Assembly: GCA_947631235.1 (NCBI GenBank)
Contig: CANRKO010000004.1
Coordinates: 1-64,000, forward strand
DNA: 64,000 nucleotides
Source: an uncultured Clostridia bacterium
GTDB taxonomy: Bacteria; Bacillota; Clostridia; UBA1381
Direction of reading: 5' to 3'
In this document: positions 55,482-63,631 of the stretch, one piece after another
Numbering within the stretch: position 1 is the first letter of the stretch
Layout: each line of letters starts with the position of its first letter
Translations under genes and position numbers: made by a program
The notes under the pieces: model-generated
Told to the model about the DNA's origin: nothing
Database searches by the model: none
Seen by the model: the letters and a program-made list of their open reading frames with translations, nothing else

Positions 55482-55988
55482 ATGAACGGCAAAATTAAAA
55501 AAGTATGCGCGGTTGTATCGGCTGCGGCAATGATTGCGGCGGCGGGTACGGTTTTCGCGGAGGAATCGGCTGATTACGGCTATATGAAGGGTAAGGCGAA
55601 CCACTACGGCACAGGCGGCGAGCAGACATTTGTTTATTCGCAGAAGGCAGACGCGGAGGATGATACCGCAAGCACGGATTACAGCTACAGACAGGGCAAG
55701 GCTCACAGGGGCGGTATGGATAAAACTCATTACGACAGTGAGGATCTCGTTAAGGCGGGCATTATCAACCAAGCGACCGCCGACGCTATATCCGAATACG
55801 CGGCGAAAAAACATGAGGATATAAGCGCGGCGTATGAAAATATGTCGGATATGACGGCTGATGAGCGTCACGCGGCGTTTGAAACAAGAAAAGCGTCGCG
55901 TGGAAACGGGCTTGACGAGCTTGTCGAAGCCGGTGTTATAACGGCGGAACAGGCGGAAGCGATAAAGGAGTATAAGGCGGAAGAATAA
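55482..55988 (+). CDS. Small secreted helical protein (DUF2680-like)
   Basis: 168 residues, ATG at 55482 after AAAGGAG. A signal peptide covers residues 1-26. A Tyr/Gly-rich middle has two copies of a YGYMKGKA / YSYRQGKA motif. The C-terminal half has two helical units of the type DLVKAGIINQATADAISEYA and DELVEAGVITAEQAEAIKEY, as in DUF2680/YckD-like exported proteins. The function is unknown. It is the first gene of a cluster with the response regulator (52 bases downstream) and the histidine kinase. It may be a target or a signal protein of that system. Confidence 0.65.
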   Translation: MNGKIKKVCAVVSAAAMIAAAGTVFAEESADYGYMKGKANHYGTGGEQTFVYSQKADAEDDTASTDYSYRQGKAHRGGMDKTHYDSEDLVKAGIINQATADAISEYAAKKHEDISAAYENMSDMTADERHAAFETRKASRGNGLDELVEAGVITAEQAEAIKEYKAEE

Positions 55989-56040
55989 ATTGCAATTCCC
56001 GCAAATTTATGGTACAATACTCCCGAAAGGAGCGGTGACG

Positions 56041-56718
56041 ATGGCGAAAATACTTATAGTTGACGACGAGCCGGACATACGCGCCCTTGTGCGCCGCTAT
56101 GCCGAGCGCGAGGGTTACGAGACAGCCGAAGCGGGAAACGGTATCGAGGCTGTTTCTATGTGCCGTGAAGCGGATTTTGACATTATCATAATGGACGCGA
56201 TGATGCCGGAACTTGACGGCTTTTCCGCGTGCAAGGAGATACGCGCTATGAAGGATATTCCCGTCATAATGCTGTCCGCGCGCGGCGAGGAATACGACAA
56301 GCTGTTCGGCTTTGAAACGGGCGCGGATGATTATGTCGTAAAGCCGTTTTCACCGCGCGAACTTATGGCGCGGGTCAAGGTGGTGACCGCCCGTCACGGC
56401 GGCGTTTCCTCGGACAAATCGGATAAAATAAAGGCGGGCGGTATCGAAATTGACACGCTCGGCAGAATCGTGTATATAAACGGTGAAAAAACGGAACTCA
56501 CGGCGAAGGAGTACGACCTGCTTTTGTATCTCGTAAAAAATGAGGGCGTAGTCCTTACCCGCGACCGCATTATGGACGCAGTATGGGGATATGAGTATTA
56601 TTCGGCGGACAGAACGGTCGACTGGCAGATAAAGCAGCTCCGCGCACACTTGGGCGGCTGCCGCGATTACATTGTTACCGTAAGAGGGGTGGGATATAAA
56701 TTTGAAACTCGACACTAA
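56041..56718 (+). CDS. OmpR/PhoB-family response regulator
   Basis: 225 residues, ATG at 56041 after GAAAGGAG. The receiver domain has the acidic pocket VDDE and the phospho-acceptor Asp52 in IIIMDAMMPELDG, plus the switch Lys in VVKPFSPREL. The C-terminal winged helix (ELTAKEYDLLLYLVKNEG, VRGVGYKFE) binds tandem direct repeats, and such repeats lie upstream of 55482. It overlaps the kinase gene by 17 bases, so translation is coupled. Confidence 0.93.
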   Translation: MAKILIVDDEPDIRALVRRYAEREGYETAEAGNGIEAVSMCREADFDIIIMDAMMPELDGFSACKEIRAMKDIPVIMLSARGEEYDKLFGFETGADDYVVKPFSPRELMARVKVVTARHGGVSSDKSDKIKAGGIEIDTLGRIVYINGEKTELTAKEYDLLLYLVKNEGVVLTRDRIMDAVWGYEYYSADRTVDWQIKQLRAHLGGCRDYIVTVRGVGYKFETRH

Positions 56719-58126
56719 ATCAATCGGATTTAAGCTGTGGATATATTTCACCGCGTTCGCGGCTGTAATTCTCGCCGTTTTGTGGCTGCTGCAAACGGTG
56801 TTTTTGCAGAGCCTTTACAATTCCATGCAAAAGCATCAGATAAGCAAAATCGCCGAGGAAATTTACCGCTCGGAAAACACGGAGGAAACGATAGACGCGC
56901 TCGCGGAGGACAATTCCATATTGATATTGCTCACCGACGCAAACGGCGGCATCATATACAGTGCGGACGAGTACAGTCCGTCGTACAGACCCGACGCGCA
57001 CGAACACGGCGGCGGTCAAAATCCGTACCGTGCGGGTGAAATGCAGAACTGGCAGGAGCAGGAATACCGCCGACTTCCGGAGCATTACGGCGATTTTCTC
57101 GAAAAATTGGGCGCGGAGGACAGCGTTTGCTATACGATTGAGCGCGGTGACGGCGGTACGCTCGTTTACGGGCGGCGGCTCGCGGACGGGAATATTTTGT
57201 ATATAAACACGTCCCTCGGCGCGGTCGGCTCGGCTGTTGCAATACTGCGCGTGCAGCTTTGCGCGGTAACGTTTCTCGCGCTTTTGATCGGATTGTTTAT
57301 TGCCATGTGGATTGCGAAGCGGTTTTCAAAGCCCGTTGCCGAACTTTCCGAGCAGTCGCTCAAAATGGCGAACGGCGATTTTGACTTGAAATTCGATAAA
57401 GGCTTTTGCTCCGAAACAGACGAACTTGCCGCGTCGCTCGAATACGCCGCCGCTAAAATCGCCGAAACGGACAGGCTGCGCCGCGATTTGCTCGCGAACG
57501 TATCGCACGACCTGCGCACGCCGCTGACAATGATAAAGGGCTACGCGGAACTTATACGCGACCTCGACGGCAGCGCGGACGCGGGTAACGACGCGGACAT
57601 TATTATCCGCGAATCGGACAGGCTTTCACTATTGGTAAACGATATTCTCGATTATTCAAAATTGCAGTCCGGCGCGGTGTCGTTTGAATTTGAGCGCGTG
57701 GATTTAAGCGCTCTCGCGGAAAAAACGGCGGAGCAGTTTTCGGAGATATGCAAATCGGACGATATTGAAATAGTTACGGAAATCGTGCCGCAGAAATTTG
57801 TAACGGCGGACGCGCGCAGACTGGAGCAGGTGCTTTATAACCTCATTTCAAACGCTGTCGCCCATGTCGGTGAGGACAAGCGCGTTTATGTTGCAGTTAC
57901 GGAAAACGACGGCTTTATCCGAACGGAGATACGCGACAACGGCAGCGGCATAAACGCCGAGGACTTGCCGCATATCTGGGACAAATATTTCACATCAAAA
58001 AAGCGCGGCGCGAACGGTCTGGGACTGTCGATAGTAAAGGAAATCCTGACCGCCCACGGTGCGCGTTTCGGTGTGCAAAGCGAGGAAGGCAGGGGCAGCG
58101 CGTTTTGGTTTGAATTTAAAAAATAA
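56702..58126 (+). CDS. Sensor histidine kinase
   Basis: 474 residues, starting at a TTG that overlaps the end of the regulator gene, with GGGGTGGG eight bases upstream. Two membrane helices (about 10-32 and 180-204) enclose an extracytoplasmic sensor of about 145 residues with a His/Gly/Pro-rich patch (AHEHGGGQNP), which could bind a metal. A HAMP domain, the dimerisation helix with phospho-acceptor His269 in NVSHDLRTPLTMIKGY, and an ATPase domain with N box (NLISNAVAHV), DNGSGI and GLGLSIVKE follow. The partner is the regulator at 56041. The signal is unknown. Confidence 0.92.
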   Translation: MKLDTKSIGFKLWIYFTAFAAVILAVLWLLQTVFLQSLYNSMQKHQISKIAEEIYRSENTEETIDALAEDNSILILLTDANGGIIYSADEYSPSYRPDAHEHGGGQNPYRAGEMQNWQEQEYRRLPEHYGDFLEKLGAEDSVCYTIERGDGGTLVYGRRLADGNILYINTSLGAVGSAVAILRVQLCAVTFLALLIGLFIAMWIAKRFSKPVAELSEQSLKMANGDFDLKFDKGFCSETDELAASLEYAAAKIAETDRLRRDLLANVSHDLRTPLTMIKGYAELIRDLDGSADAGNDADIIIRESDRLSLLVNDILDYSKLQSGAVSFEFERVDLSALAEKTAEQFSEICKSDDIEIVTEIVPQKFVTADARRLEQVLYNLISNAVAHVGEDKRVYVAVTENDGFIRTEIRDNGSGINAEDLPHIWDKYFTSKKRGANGLGLSIVKEILTAHGARFGVQSEEGRGSAFWFEFKK

Positions 58127-58166
58127 TTACGATTTTCAGGAAGTTGGGGTTTTAGGAGGACTGACT

Positions 58167-58607
58167 ATGGAAATAAGGAATATGCAGCTTGATGACTATG
58201 ACAGCGTATATGCGTTATGGCTGTCCTGTGCCGGAATGGGACTAAACAATATAGACGATTCACGGGAAGGCATTGAGCGGTATCTTACTCGAAATCCTGA
58301 AACCTGTTTTGTCGCTGTGGAGCAGGACTGTATCATAGGCGCAATTCTCGCCGGTCATGACGGTCGTCGAGGTTACATCAGTCACACGGCAGTATCTTCG
58401 GCACATCGGCGCAAAGGCATCGGCAAACAACTGGTTGAAACTGCACTAAACGCATTGAAGGGTCAGAACATTACAAAAGTCAATTTGGTCGTTTTTTCCC
58501 ATAACGAGAGCGGAAATGCTTTCTGGGAAGCGCTGGGGTTTACCGAACGCCAAGACTTAACATATCGAAACCGCACTCTTGTTGATATGGTGCGCATTGA
58601 TACTTAA
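58167..58607 (+). CDS. GNAT-family N-acetyltransferase
   Basis: 146 residues from the ATG at 58167, with AGGAGG nine bases before it; a longer frame reading back into the kinase gene is not used. It has the acetyl-CoA motif A (HTAVSSAHRRKGIGKQLVET) and motif B (GNAFWEALGFTERQDLTYRN). It resembles small uncharacterised acetyltransferases of the RimI/YpeA type. The substrate is unknown. It may be cotranscribed with the kinase gene, 40 bases upstream. Confidence 0.88.
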   Translation: MEIRNMQLDDYDSVYALWLSCAGMGLNNIDDSREGIERYLTRNPETCFVAVEQDCIIGAILAGHDGRRGYISHTAVSSAHRRKGIGKQLVETALNALKGQNITKVNLVVFSHNESGNAFWEALGFTERQDLTYRNRTLVDMVRIDT

Positions 58608-58618
58608 CAATTTTTACC

Positions 58619-58648
58619 AATCAGTTAAAGCTTGTGATTTAACTGATT
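58619..58648. terminator. Bidirectional terminator between GNAT and DMT genes
   Basis: AATCAGTTAAA (58619-58629), loop of 8, TTTAACTGATT (58638-58648), overlapping the stop codon of the convergent DMT gene. Confidence 0.85.
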
Positions 58649-59523
58649 TTATTTTTCGCGGGTAGCTGCACGATAATAATCGCGGCGAACATAAGCGCGC
58701 AGCCGAACAATTCGCCGAGCGTGAGCATTTCGTGAAGAACCGCCCAGCCCGCGAGTGCGGCGAAAACCGATTCAAGGCTCATTATAATCGAGGCGGTCGT
58801 CGGTTCGGCGTACTGCTGACCGACAATCTGCAGCGTGTACGCCACGCCGCAGCTCATAACGCCCGAATACACAATCGGCAAGGCGCACGAGCGCACAAGC
58901 TCCCAGTCGGGATGTTCAAACAGGAACATCAGTATTATATTTATCGTGCCGCACACAAAAAACTGCAGACACGCAAGCTTTACGCAGTCGACCTCTCTTG
59001 AAAGGCGGTCTATCGTCATAATATGGAAAGAGAAAATAAACGCGCACGCGAGCGTTATAACGTCGCCCTTATTTATCACGAAATCCGTGCCGCCAATCGA
59101 CAGCATATACATTCCCGCGACTGCGAGCGCGACGCCGAGAACCGTGACGGCACGTATTTTTTTGCCCGCGAAAAGTCCGATAATCGGCACAAAAACCATA
59201 TACATCGCCGTTATAAATCCGCTTTTGCCGGAGGTCGTGTAAACCATTCCCCACGTTTGGAGCGTACCCGCAGCGCACAGAAGCGCGCCGCACACAACGC
59301 CGCCAATCACGAGTTTCTTCGTATCACACGGTCGGCTCTTCCCTGTCTTATCGCGGAACAGTACGAACGGCACCAAAATAAGCGCGCCGAGTATCGTGCG
59401 TATGCCGTTAAACGTGTTCGGCTTTATGTATTCCATGCCGACGCGCTGCGACACGAACGACACGCCCCAGATTACCGCGGTCAGCATGAGTATAAGGTTG
59501 CCTTTTAATGTGCGTTTCTTCAT
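58639..59523 (-). CDS. EamA/DMT-superfamily transporter
   Basis: 294 residues with ten hydrophobic helices in two EamA halves (LMLTAVIWGVSFVSQRVGME opens the first, ACAFIFSFHIMTIDRLSREV the second; LESVFAALAGWAVLHE is the typical end motif). Such proteins export amino acids or other small metabolites. The neighbouring amino-acid importer in the same element makes an amino-acid-related substrate plausible, but this is a guess. It is a single gene with terminators on both sides. Confidence 0.87.
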   Translation of the reverse strand: MKKRTLKGNLILMLTAVIWGVSFVSQRVGMEYIKPNTFNGIRTILGALILVPFVLFRDKTGKSRPCDTKKLVIGGVVCGALLCAAGTLQTWGMVYTTSGKSGFITAMYMVFVPIIGLFAGKKIRAVTVLGVALAVAGMYMLSIGGTDFVINKGDVITLACAFIFSFHIMTIDRLSREVDCVKLACLQFFVCGTINIILMFLFEHPDWELVRSCALPIVYSGVMSCGVAYTLQIVGQQYAEPTTASIIMSLESVFAALAGWAVLHEMLTLGELFGCALMFAAIIIVQLPAKNKIS

Positions 59524-59559
59524 AGTCTACCCTCTCCCTTATACGCAATAAAAAAGCTT

Positions 59560-59581
59560 ACGGAGCGCCGAAACGCTCCGT
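59560..59581 (-). terminator. Terminator of the amino-acid ABC operon
   Basis: ACGGAGCG (59560-59567), loop of 6, CGCTCCGT (59574-59581). On the minus strand it is followed, after a few bases, by a T tract. Confidence 0.8.
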
Positions 59582-59588
59582 TTTTTTG

Positions 59589-60335
59589 TTAAAGCACTTT
59601 ATTGAGGAAGTCGATCGTTCTCGGCTCTTTCGGGTTTTTGATTACCTCCTCGGGCGTTCCTTCCTCCACTATGTAACCGCCGTCCATGAATATTACTCTG
59701 TCGGCGACCTCTCTCGCAAAGCCTATCTCGTGCGTTACAATTACCATCGTCATGCCGTCGGCTGCGAGCTGCTTTATAACGTTCAATACCTCCCCCACCA
59801 TTTCGGGGTCGAGCGCGGACGTCGGCTCGTCAAAGAGCATTATGTCAGGGTTCATGCAAAGCGCGCGCGCTATCGCCACGCGCTGTTTCTGTCCGCCCGA
59901 AAGCTGGCTCGGGTACGCGGAAATCTTGTCCGACAGCCCTACCTTTTCGAGCATATGAACAGCCTGTTCCTTCGCCTCGTCCTTCGTCGCCTTCTTTAAA
60001 TCCACCGGCGCGAGCGTCAGATTTTTGAGCACGCTCAAATTGTTAAACAGGTTAAAGTGCTGGAACACCATTCCGACGTTCTCGCGCACCTTGTTTATAT
60101 CCACTTTTTTATCGGTTATTTTGTTTCCGTCTATTATAACCTCGCCGTCCGTGATGTCCTCAAGGCGGTTTAAGCAGCGCAGAAACGTCGATTTACCGCT
60201 GCCCGACGGACCGATTATAACAACGACCTCGCCCTCGTAAACGTCGGTCGAAATGTCCTTTAAGACCTCGAGTTTGCCGAAATTCTTTTTGAGGTGCGAA
60301 ACGTGGATTTTCACGTTTTTACTTTTCACGGTCAT
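59589..60335 (-). CDS. Polar amino-acid ABC transporter, ATP-binding subunit
   Basis: 248 residues of the GlnQ/HisP type. Walker A is GPSGSGKST (residues 42-50), the Q loop is MVFQHFNLF, the signature is LSGGQKQR, Walker B is [12 protein letters not shown], and the switch His is in VTHEIGFA. It powers uptake with the permease, whose gene it overlaps by 17 bases. Family members import Gln, Glu, Arg, His or Cys. The specific substrate is not known. It is the last gene of a three-gene operon. Confidence 0.93.
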   Translation of the reverse strand: MTVKSKNVKIHVSHLKKNFGKLEVLKDISTDVYEGEVVVIIGPSGSGKSTFLRCLNRLEDITDGEVIIDGNKITDKKVDINKVRENVGMVFQHFNLFNNLSVLKNLTLAPVDLKKATKDEAKEQAVHMLEKVGLSDKISAYPSQLSGGQKQRVAIARALCMNPDIMLFDEPTSALDPEMVGEVLNVIKQLAADGMTMVIVTHEIGFAREVADRVIFMDGGYIVEEGTPEEVIKNPKEPRTIDFLNKVL

Positions 60336-61017
60336 GGTCGAGTCTCCTTTCCAAAGCCTTTGAAACCTGCGACAGCAGCGTGATTACAATCAAGTACATA
60401 ACGCCGACTATCGCCCACGTCTGGAACGCCTTAAACGTGTTCGCCTGTACGTTTTTCGCGGAGTTTACAAGCTCCGGAAAGCCTATAACGGACAGGATTG
60501 ACGTGTCCTTTAAGGTGATTATGAACTGGTTTATTATGCTCGGAATCATTATGCGTATCGCCTGCGGGAGTACGATTCGCTGCATCGTGCGCCAGTAAGG
60601 CAGTCCGAGACTTCTCGCCGCCTCCGTCTGACCTATATCGACCGCCTGTATGCCGCCGCGTATTATTTCCGACATATACGCGCCGCAGTTTAACGCAAGA
60701 CATATCGTACCCGCCTGCAGCGCCGTCAGTATTACATCATGCTCGACATTTAAGATGTTGTTAAACAGGTACGGTATACCGAAAAACACGAAAAACGCAA
60801 GCACTATCATCGGCACGCCGCGCACAACGCCGACAAATATTGCCGCAATCACGTTGCACACCTTGTTTTTAACGACGCTCAGTATGCCGAAAATCACGCC
60901 GAGAATACACGCGAAAAACAATCCGCAGAGCGCCAGCAAAAGCGTCTGGCCCATCGCGCGTACAAGCAGACCGCCGTAGTTTGTTATTATCTGAACCACA
61001 CTTTTATCCCCTTTCAA
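60319..61017 (-). CDS. Polar amino-acid ABC transporter, permease subunit
   Basis: 232 residues with five or six membrane helices and the HisM/GlnP family EAA loop ([24 protein letters not shown]) that contacts the ATPase. A single permease gene implies a homodimer. It lies between the binding protein and ATPase genes. A hairpin at 61021-61042 separates it from the binding protein gene. Confidence 0.92.
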   Translation of the reverse strand: MKGDKSVVQIITNYGGLLVRAMGQTLLLALCGLFFACILGVIFGILSVVKNKVCNVIAAIFVGVVRGVPMIVLAFFVFFGIPYLFNNILNVEHDVILTALQAGTICLALNCGAYMSEIIRGGIQAVDIGQTEAARSLGLPYWRTMQRIVLPQAIRIMIPSIINQFIITLKDTSILSVIGFPELVNSAKNVQANTFKAFQTWAIVGVMYLIVITLLSQVSKALERRLDHDREK

Positions 61018-61020
61018 AAT

Positions 61021-61042
61021 ACGGACGCCTTTCGGCGTCCGT
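61021..61042 (-). terminator. Intercistronic hairpin between binding protein and permease genes
   Basis: ACGGACGCC (61021-61029), loop TTTC, GGCGTCCGT (61034-61042). A strong stem without a T tract inside an operon. It probably protects or attenuates the mRNA so that more binding protein than membrane parts is made. Confidence 0.7.
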
Positions 61043-61063
61043 CATTGGATTGCGCGTTTTTTA

Positions 61064-61852
61064 TTAACCGAGATATTTCGCGATGATCTCGTCGTATTTT
61101 CCGTTTGCCTTGATGTTCGCAAGACCCGCGTTGAACATATCCACAAGTTCCTGCTTTTCCGGATCGAAGATTGCAAGACCGTAGGGGTTACCCTCGTTTT
61201 CCGTACCCTCAACAATCTTGAGGTCAAGACCGCCGTCCTTTATCGACGACGCCATAATCGGTGTATCCTCGAAACAAGCCGCCGCCTGTCCGCCCGATAC
61301 AGCCTGGTACATTGTCGGCGAATCCTCGAAATATGTAATGCTGAAACCGTACTGATCCTTAAGGCTCTCAGCGTATGACGCGCCCTGTGTACCCGTCTTT
61401 ACGGCTACCGTCTGACCCGCGAGACCGTCAAAGCCTGTTATGTCGGAGTCAGCCTTTACCGTCATGCACTGCGTCGCGTCATAGTAGCCGTCCGTGAATA
61501 TCCAGCCGCTTGCTTTGCGCTCTTCCGTGATTGACGCGCCCGCTATCATGCCGTCAGCCTGTCCCGCCTGACAAGCAGCAATCGAAGCGTCCCAGCCGAG
61601 ACTCTTAATCTCGTAGTCAAAGCCCTGATCCTCCGCAACAGCCGCTACGATGTCAACGTCGATGCCAACAAAGTTGCCGGATTCATCGGTGTACTCAAAG
61701 GGCTTGAATACCGTGTCGGTGGCGATAGTCCACTTCTTGCCGGAGCTTGCCGTCTCGGCATTGTCACCGTTTGTCGCCGGCTGCGACGAGCAGCCCGCCA
61801 GCGCTGCGGCAATTACACCTGCCGACAGCAGTACGCTTAATAATTTTTTCAT
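61064..61852 (-). CDS. Polar amino-acid ABC transporter, substrate-binding lipoprotein
   Basis: 262 residues from the ATG at 61852 (AAAGGA about ten bases upstream; an ATG nine bases earlier is too close to the SD). Lipobox ALAGC with Cys21. The SBP_bac_3 fold starts at KKWTIATDTVFKPFEYTDES and has GIDVDIVAAVAEDQGFDYEI, AGASITEERKASGWIFTDGY and YGLAIFDPEKQELVDMFNAG. It captures an amino acid outside the cell for the permease downstream. It has the strongest promoter in the element. Confidence 0.93.
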   Translation of the reverse strand: MKKLLSVLLSAGVIAAALAGCSSQPATNGDNAETASSGKKWTIATDTVFKPFEYTDESGNFVGIDVDIVAAVAEDQGFDYEIKSLGWDASIAACQAGQADGMIAGASITEERKASGWIFTDGYYDATQCMTVKADSDITGFDGLAGQTVAVKTGTQGASYAESLKDQYGFSITYFEDSPTMYQAVSGGQAAACFEDTPIMASSIKDGGLDLKIVEGTENEGNPYGLAIFDPEKQELVDMFNAGLANIKANGKYDEIIAKYLG

Positions 61853-61897
61853 AGAAAACATTCCTTTCTGTCTTATTTTTCCTTTTACATATGTTAT

Positions 61898-61926
61898 ATT
61901 ATACCCGAATATTGCGGCGTTGTCAA
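61898..61926 (-). promoter_or_regulatory. Consensus promoter of the amino-acid ABC operon
   Basis: Minus strand: TTGACA (61926-61921), a 17-base spacer and TATAAT (61903-61898). Its -35 is only four bases past the stop codon of the recombinase gene. Confidence 0.8.
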
Positions 61927-61929
61927 TAT

Positions 61930-63480
61930 TTAGTTTTCGGCGCGAACAATATCGCAGCTTTCAATCGTCGTTGTATACGCGTCCTTGTAGCCGCGCGTCG
62001 AGTATGCAATCTTAAAAGCGAAATCGAGATATTTAGGTTCCACGATTAGGAAATCGGCGTAAACCGTGATTTTATCAATAATTTCGGAGTACACACCGTC
62101 GGAGAAACGCGTTTCGCTTTTTATTGTGTCGAGCAAATCCGAGCCGCGCTGTCTTTCGGTTCTGATTTTTTGCTCGTTTGCGAGAGCGTCAAGCTGCGAG
62201 GTAAGATGTGTGAGTTCCTTGTCGTATTCGGCGGCAAATCGTTCCCTGTCAGTTTCGGTTATTTTGCCCGCGAAGTAGCCGTCGAGCATTTTGAGCCGTT
62301 TACGGTTTACCTCGTTTATTTTTTCGGATATTCGCGCCGCACGGGTATCGTCCGTATCGGTAAGCGTTTCTATTTCCCTTGCGACTTCCGCCGCCGCGCT
62401 GTCAAATTCGTCGGCGAAAAAATCCGAGACGTATTCCAATACAGTTTTCAGCGACTTGTCGTTGACCGTCCGCATACCGCAGCCCGATTTGCCTTGTCGT
62501 GAACGTGTGCGGCACATATGCAATTTATACGTTTCACCGCTTTTGCGCGGTGATTTGCGCGGTGTAAAGCTTGACCCGCAGCAGCCGCAGACTATCTTAA
62601 TGCCGAACCCGTGCGGGCGCGTTTTGTTCGCGGACGCTGCGCGTTTCTCTCGTATTTGCCGCGCCTTTTCCCACATTCCTCGGTCTACAATGGGCGCATG
62701 GTGGTCGCGGATATAGATTTTGCCGCCGTCGTTTACGACCTTTTTATGAGTGAGATAGTCCGTTGTGATATATTTTTTCTGTATTAAATCACCGGCGTAC
62801 TTTTCATTTTTGAGTATGTGCAAAACCTCTTCGCCGCTCCATTTTCCGTTCGTTTTGGGAGGTTTGAACCCCTCCTCGTCCAGTTCGCGTGCGATGACGT
62901 GCGAACCCTTGCCCTCGCAGACGTATTTATAAAAAATAAGACGGACAACCTCCGCCTTGTCGTCGTTGACGGTAAGTTGTCCGTTTTTAAGAGTAAAGCC
63001 GTAAATGCTGTTGTTGCCGAACACAACGCCGTTTTCCATGGCTCGCCGCTGTCCCCACCTGACGCGCTCCGACGTTTTGCGGCTCTCCTCCTGCGCGACC
63101 GACGCCATTATCGACAGCCGAAACTCGCCGTCGCCGTCGCGCGTGTCTATATTGTCGTTGATGAAAATAACGCCGACGCCATATGCGCGGAGTTCACGCG
63201 TGTACGCGAGCGCGTCAACGGTGTTTCTCGCGAAACGGCTTACCTCCTTCGTCAGTATGAGGTCTATTTCGCCCGTCCTGCAATCTTCAATCATCTTGTT
63301 AAATCCCGTCCGCTTTGCCGTCTGTGTGCCTGTTACGCCCTCGTCGTAGTACACGCCTGCGAAAATCCAATCGTGGCGTTGTTTTATGTAATTTTCGAAA
63401 TATGCGCGCTGGTTCGCGAGCGAATTTATCTGGTCGTCCTTCTCCGTTGAAACTCTCGCGTAAGCCGCGACGCGCAGCAT
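61930..63480 (-). CDS. Large serine site-specific recombinase
   Basis: 516 residues. The resolvase domain has the nucleophile Ser11 in AAYARVSTEKDDQ, then YYDEGVTGTQTAKRTGF, EVSRFARNTVDAL and SIMASVAQEESRKTSERVRW. A recombinase domain (YGFTLKNGQLTVNDDKAEVV), a zinc ribbon (CGCCGSSFTPRKS, later CRTRSRQGKSGC) and a long coiled coil near 380-450 follow. The size and order match phage-type integrases and the Skin recombinases of Clostridia. Its gene lies about 220 bases from the right junction and points the same way as the dpaA 5' half, so it would be read by dpaA transcription. It should catalyse recombination between the two 15-bp repeats. Confidence 0.92.
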   Translation of the reverse strand: MLRVAAYARVSTEKDDQINSLANQRAYFENYIKQRHDWIFAGVYYDEGVTGTQTAKRTGFNKMIEDCRTGEIDLILTKEVSRFARNTVDALAYTRELRAYGVGVIFINDNIDTRDGDGEFRLSIMASVAQEESRKTSERVRWGQRRAMENGVVFGNNSIYGFTLKNGQLTVNDDKAEVVRLIFYKYVCEGKGSHVIARELDEEGFKPPKTNGKWSGEEVLHILKNEKYAGDLIQKKYITTDYLTHKKVVNDGGKIYIRDHHAPIVDRGMWEKARQIREKRAASANKTRPHGFGIKIVCGCCGSSFTPRKSPRKSGETYKLHMCRTRSRQGKSGCGMRTVNDKSLKTVLEYVSDFFADEFDSAAAEVAREIETLTDTDDTRAARISEKINEVNRKRLKMLDGYFAGKITETDRERFAAEYDKELTHLTSQLDALANEQKIRTERQRGSDLLDTIKSETRFSDGVYSEIIDKITVYADFLIVEPKYLDFAFKIAYSTRGYKDAYTTTIESCDIVRAEN

Positions 63481-63494
63481 ATTACCGCCCCCTG

Positions 63495-63617
63495 TTATTT
63501 TGTGATAAGCCTTCGGTATTCCTCACGCGTAAGGCGTGAGCGCGCGTACAGTTCCTTCAATATTCCGCGCCTGTACGCCGCTGTGATTTCATGCCTTTGC
63601 CGCCGCGTAAGCTCCAT
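63495..63617 (-). CDS. 40-residue protein upstream of the recombinase, candidate directionality factor
   Basis: ATG at 63617, TAA at 63495, sequence MELTRRQRHEITAAYRRGIL, then KELYARSRLTREEYRRLITK. It is strongly basic with two predicted helices, the second SHOCT-like (LTREEYRRL). Its start site GGGGGCGGTAATATG is identical to the one before the recombinase ATG 14 bases downstream of its stop. A small basic protein beside a serine integrase could be the factor that allows excision, but there is no direct evidence. A SHOCT-like structural role is the alternative. Confidence 0.6.
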   Translation of the reverse strand: MELTRRQRHEITAAYRRGILKELYARSRLTREEYRRLITK

Positions 63618-63631
63618 ATTACCGCCCCCGT

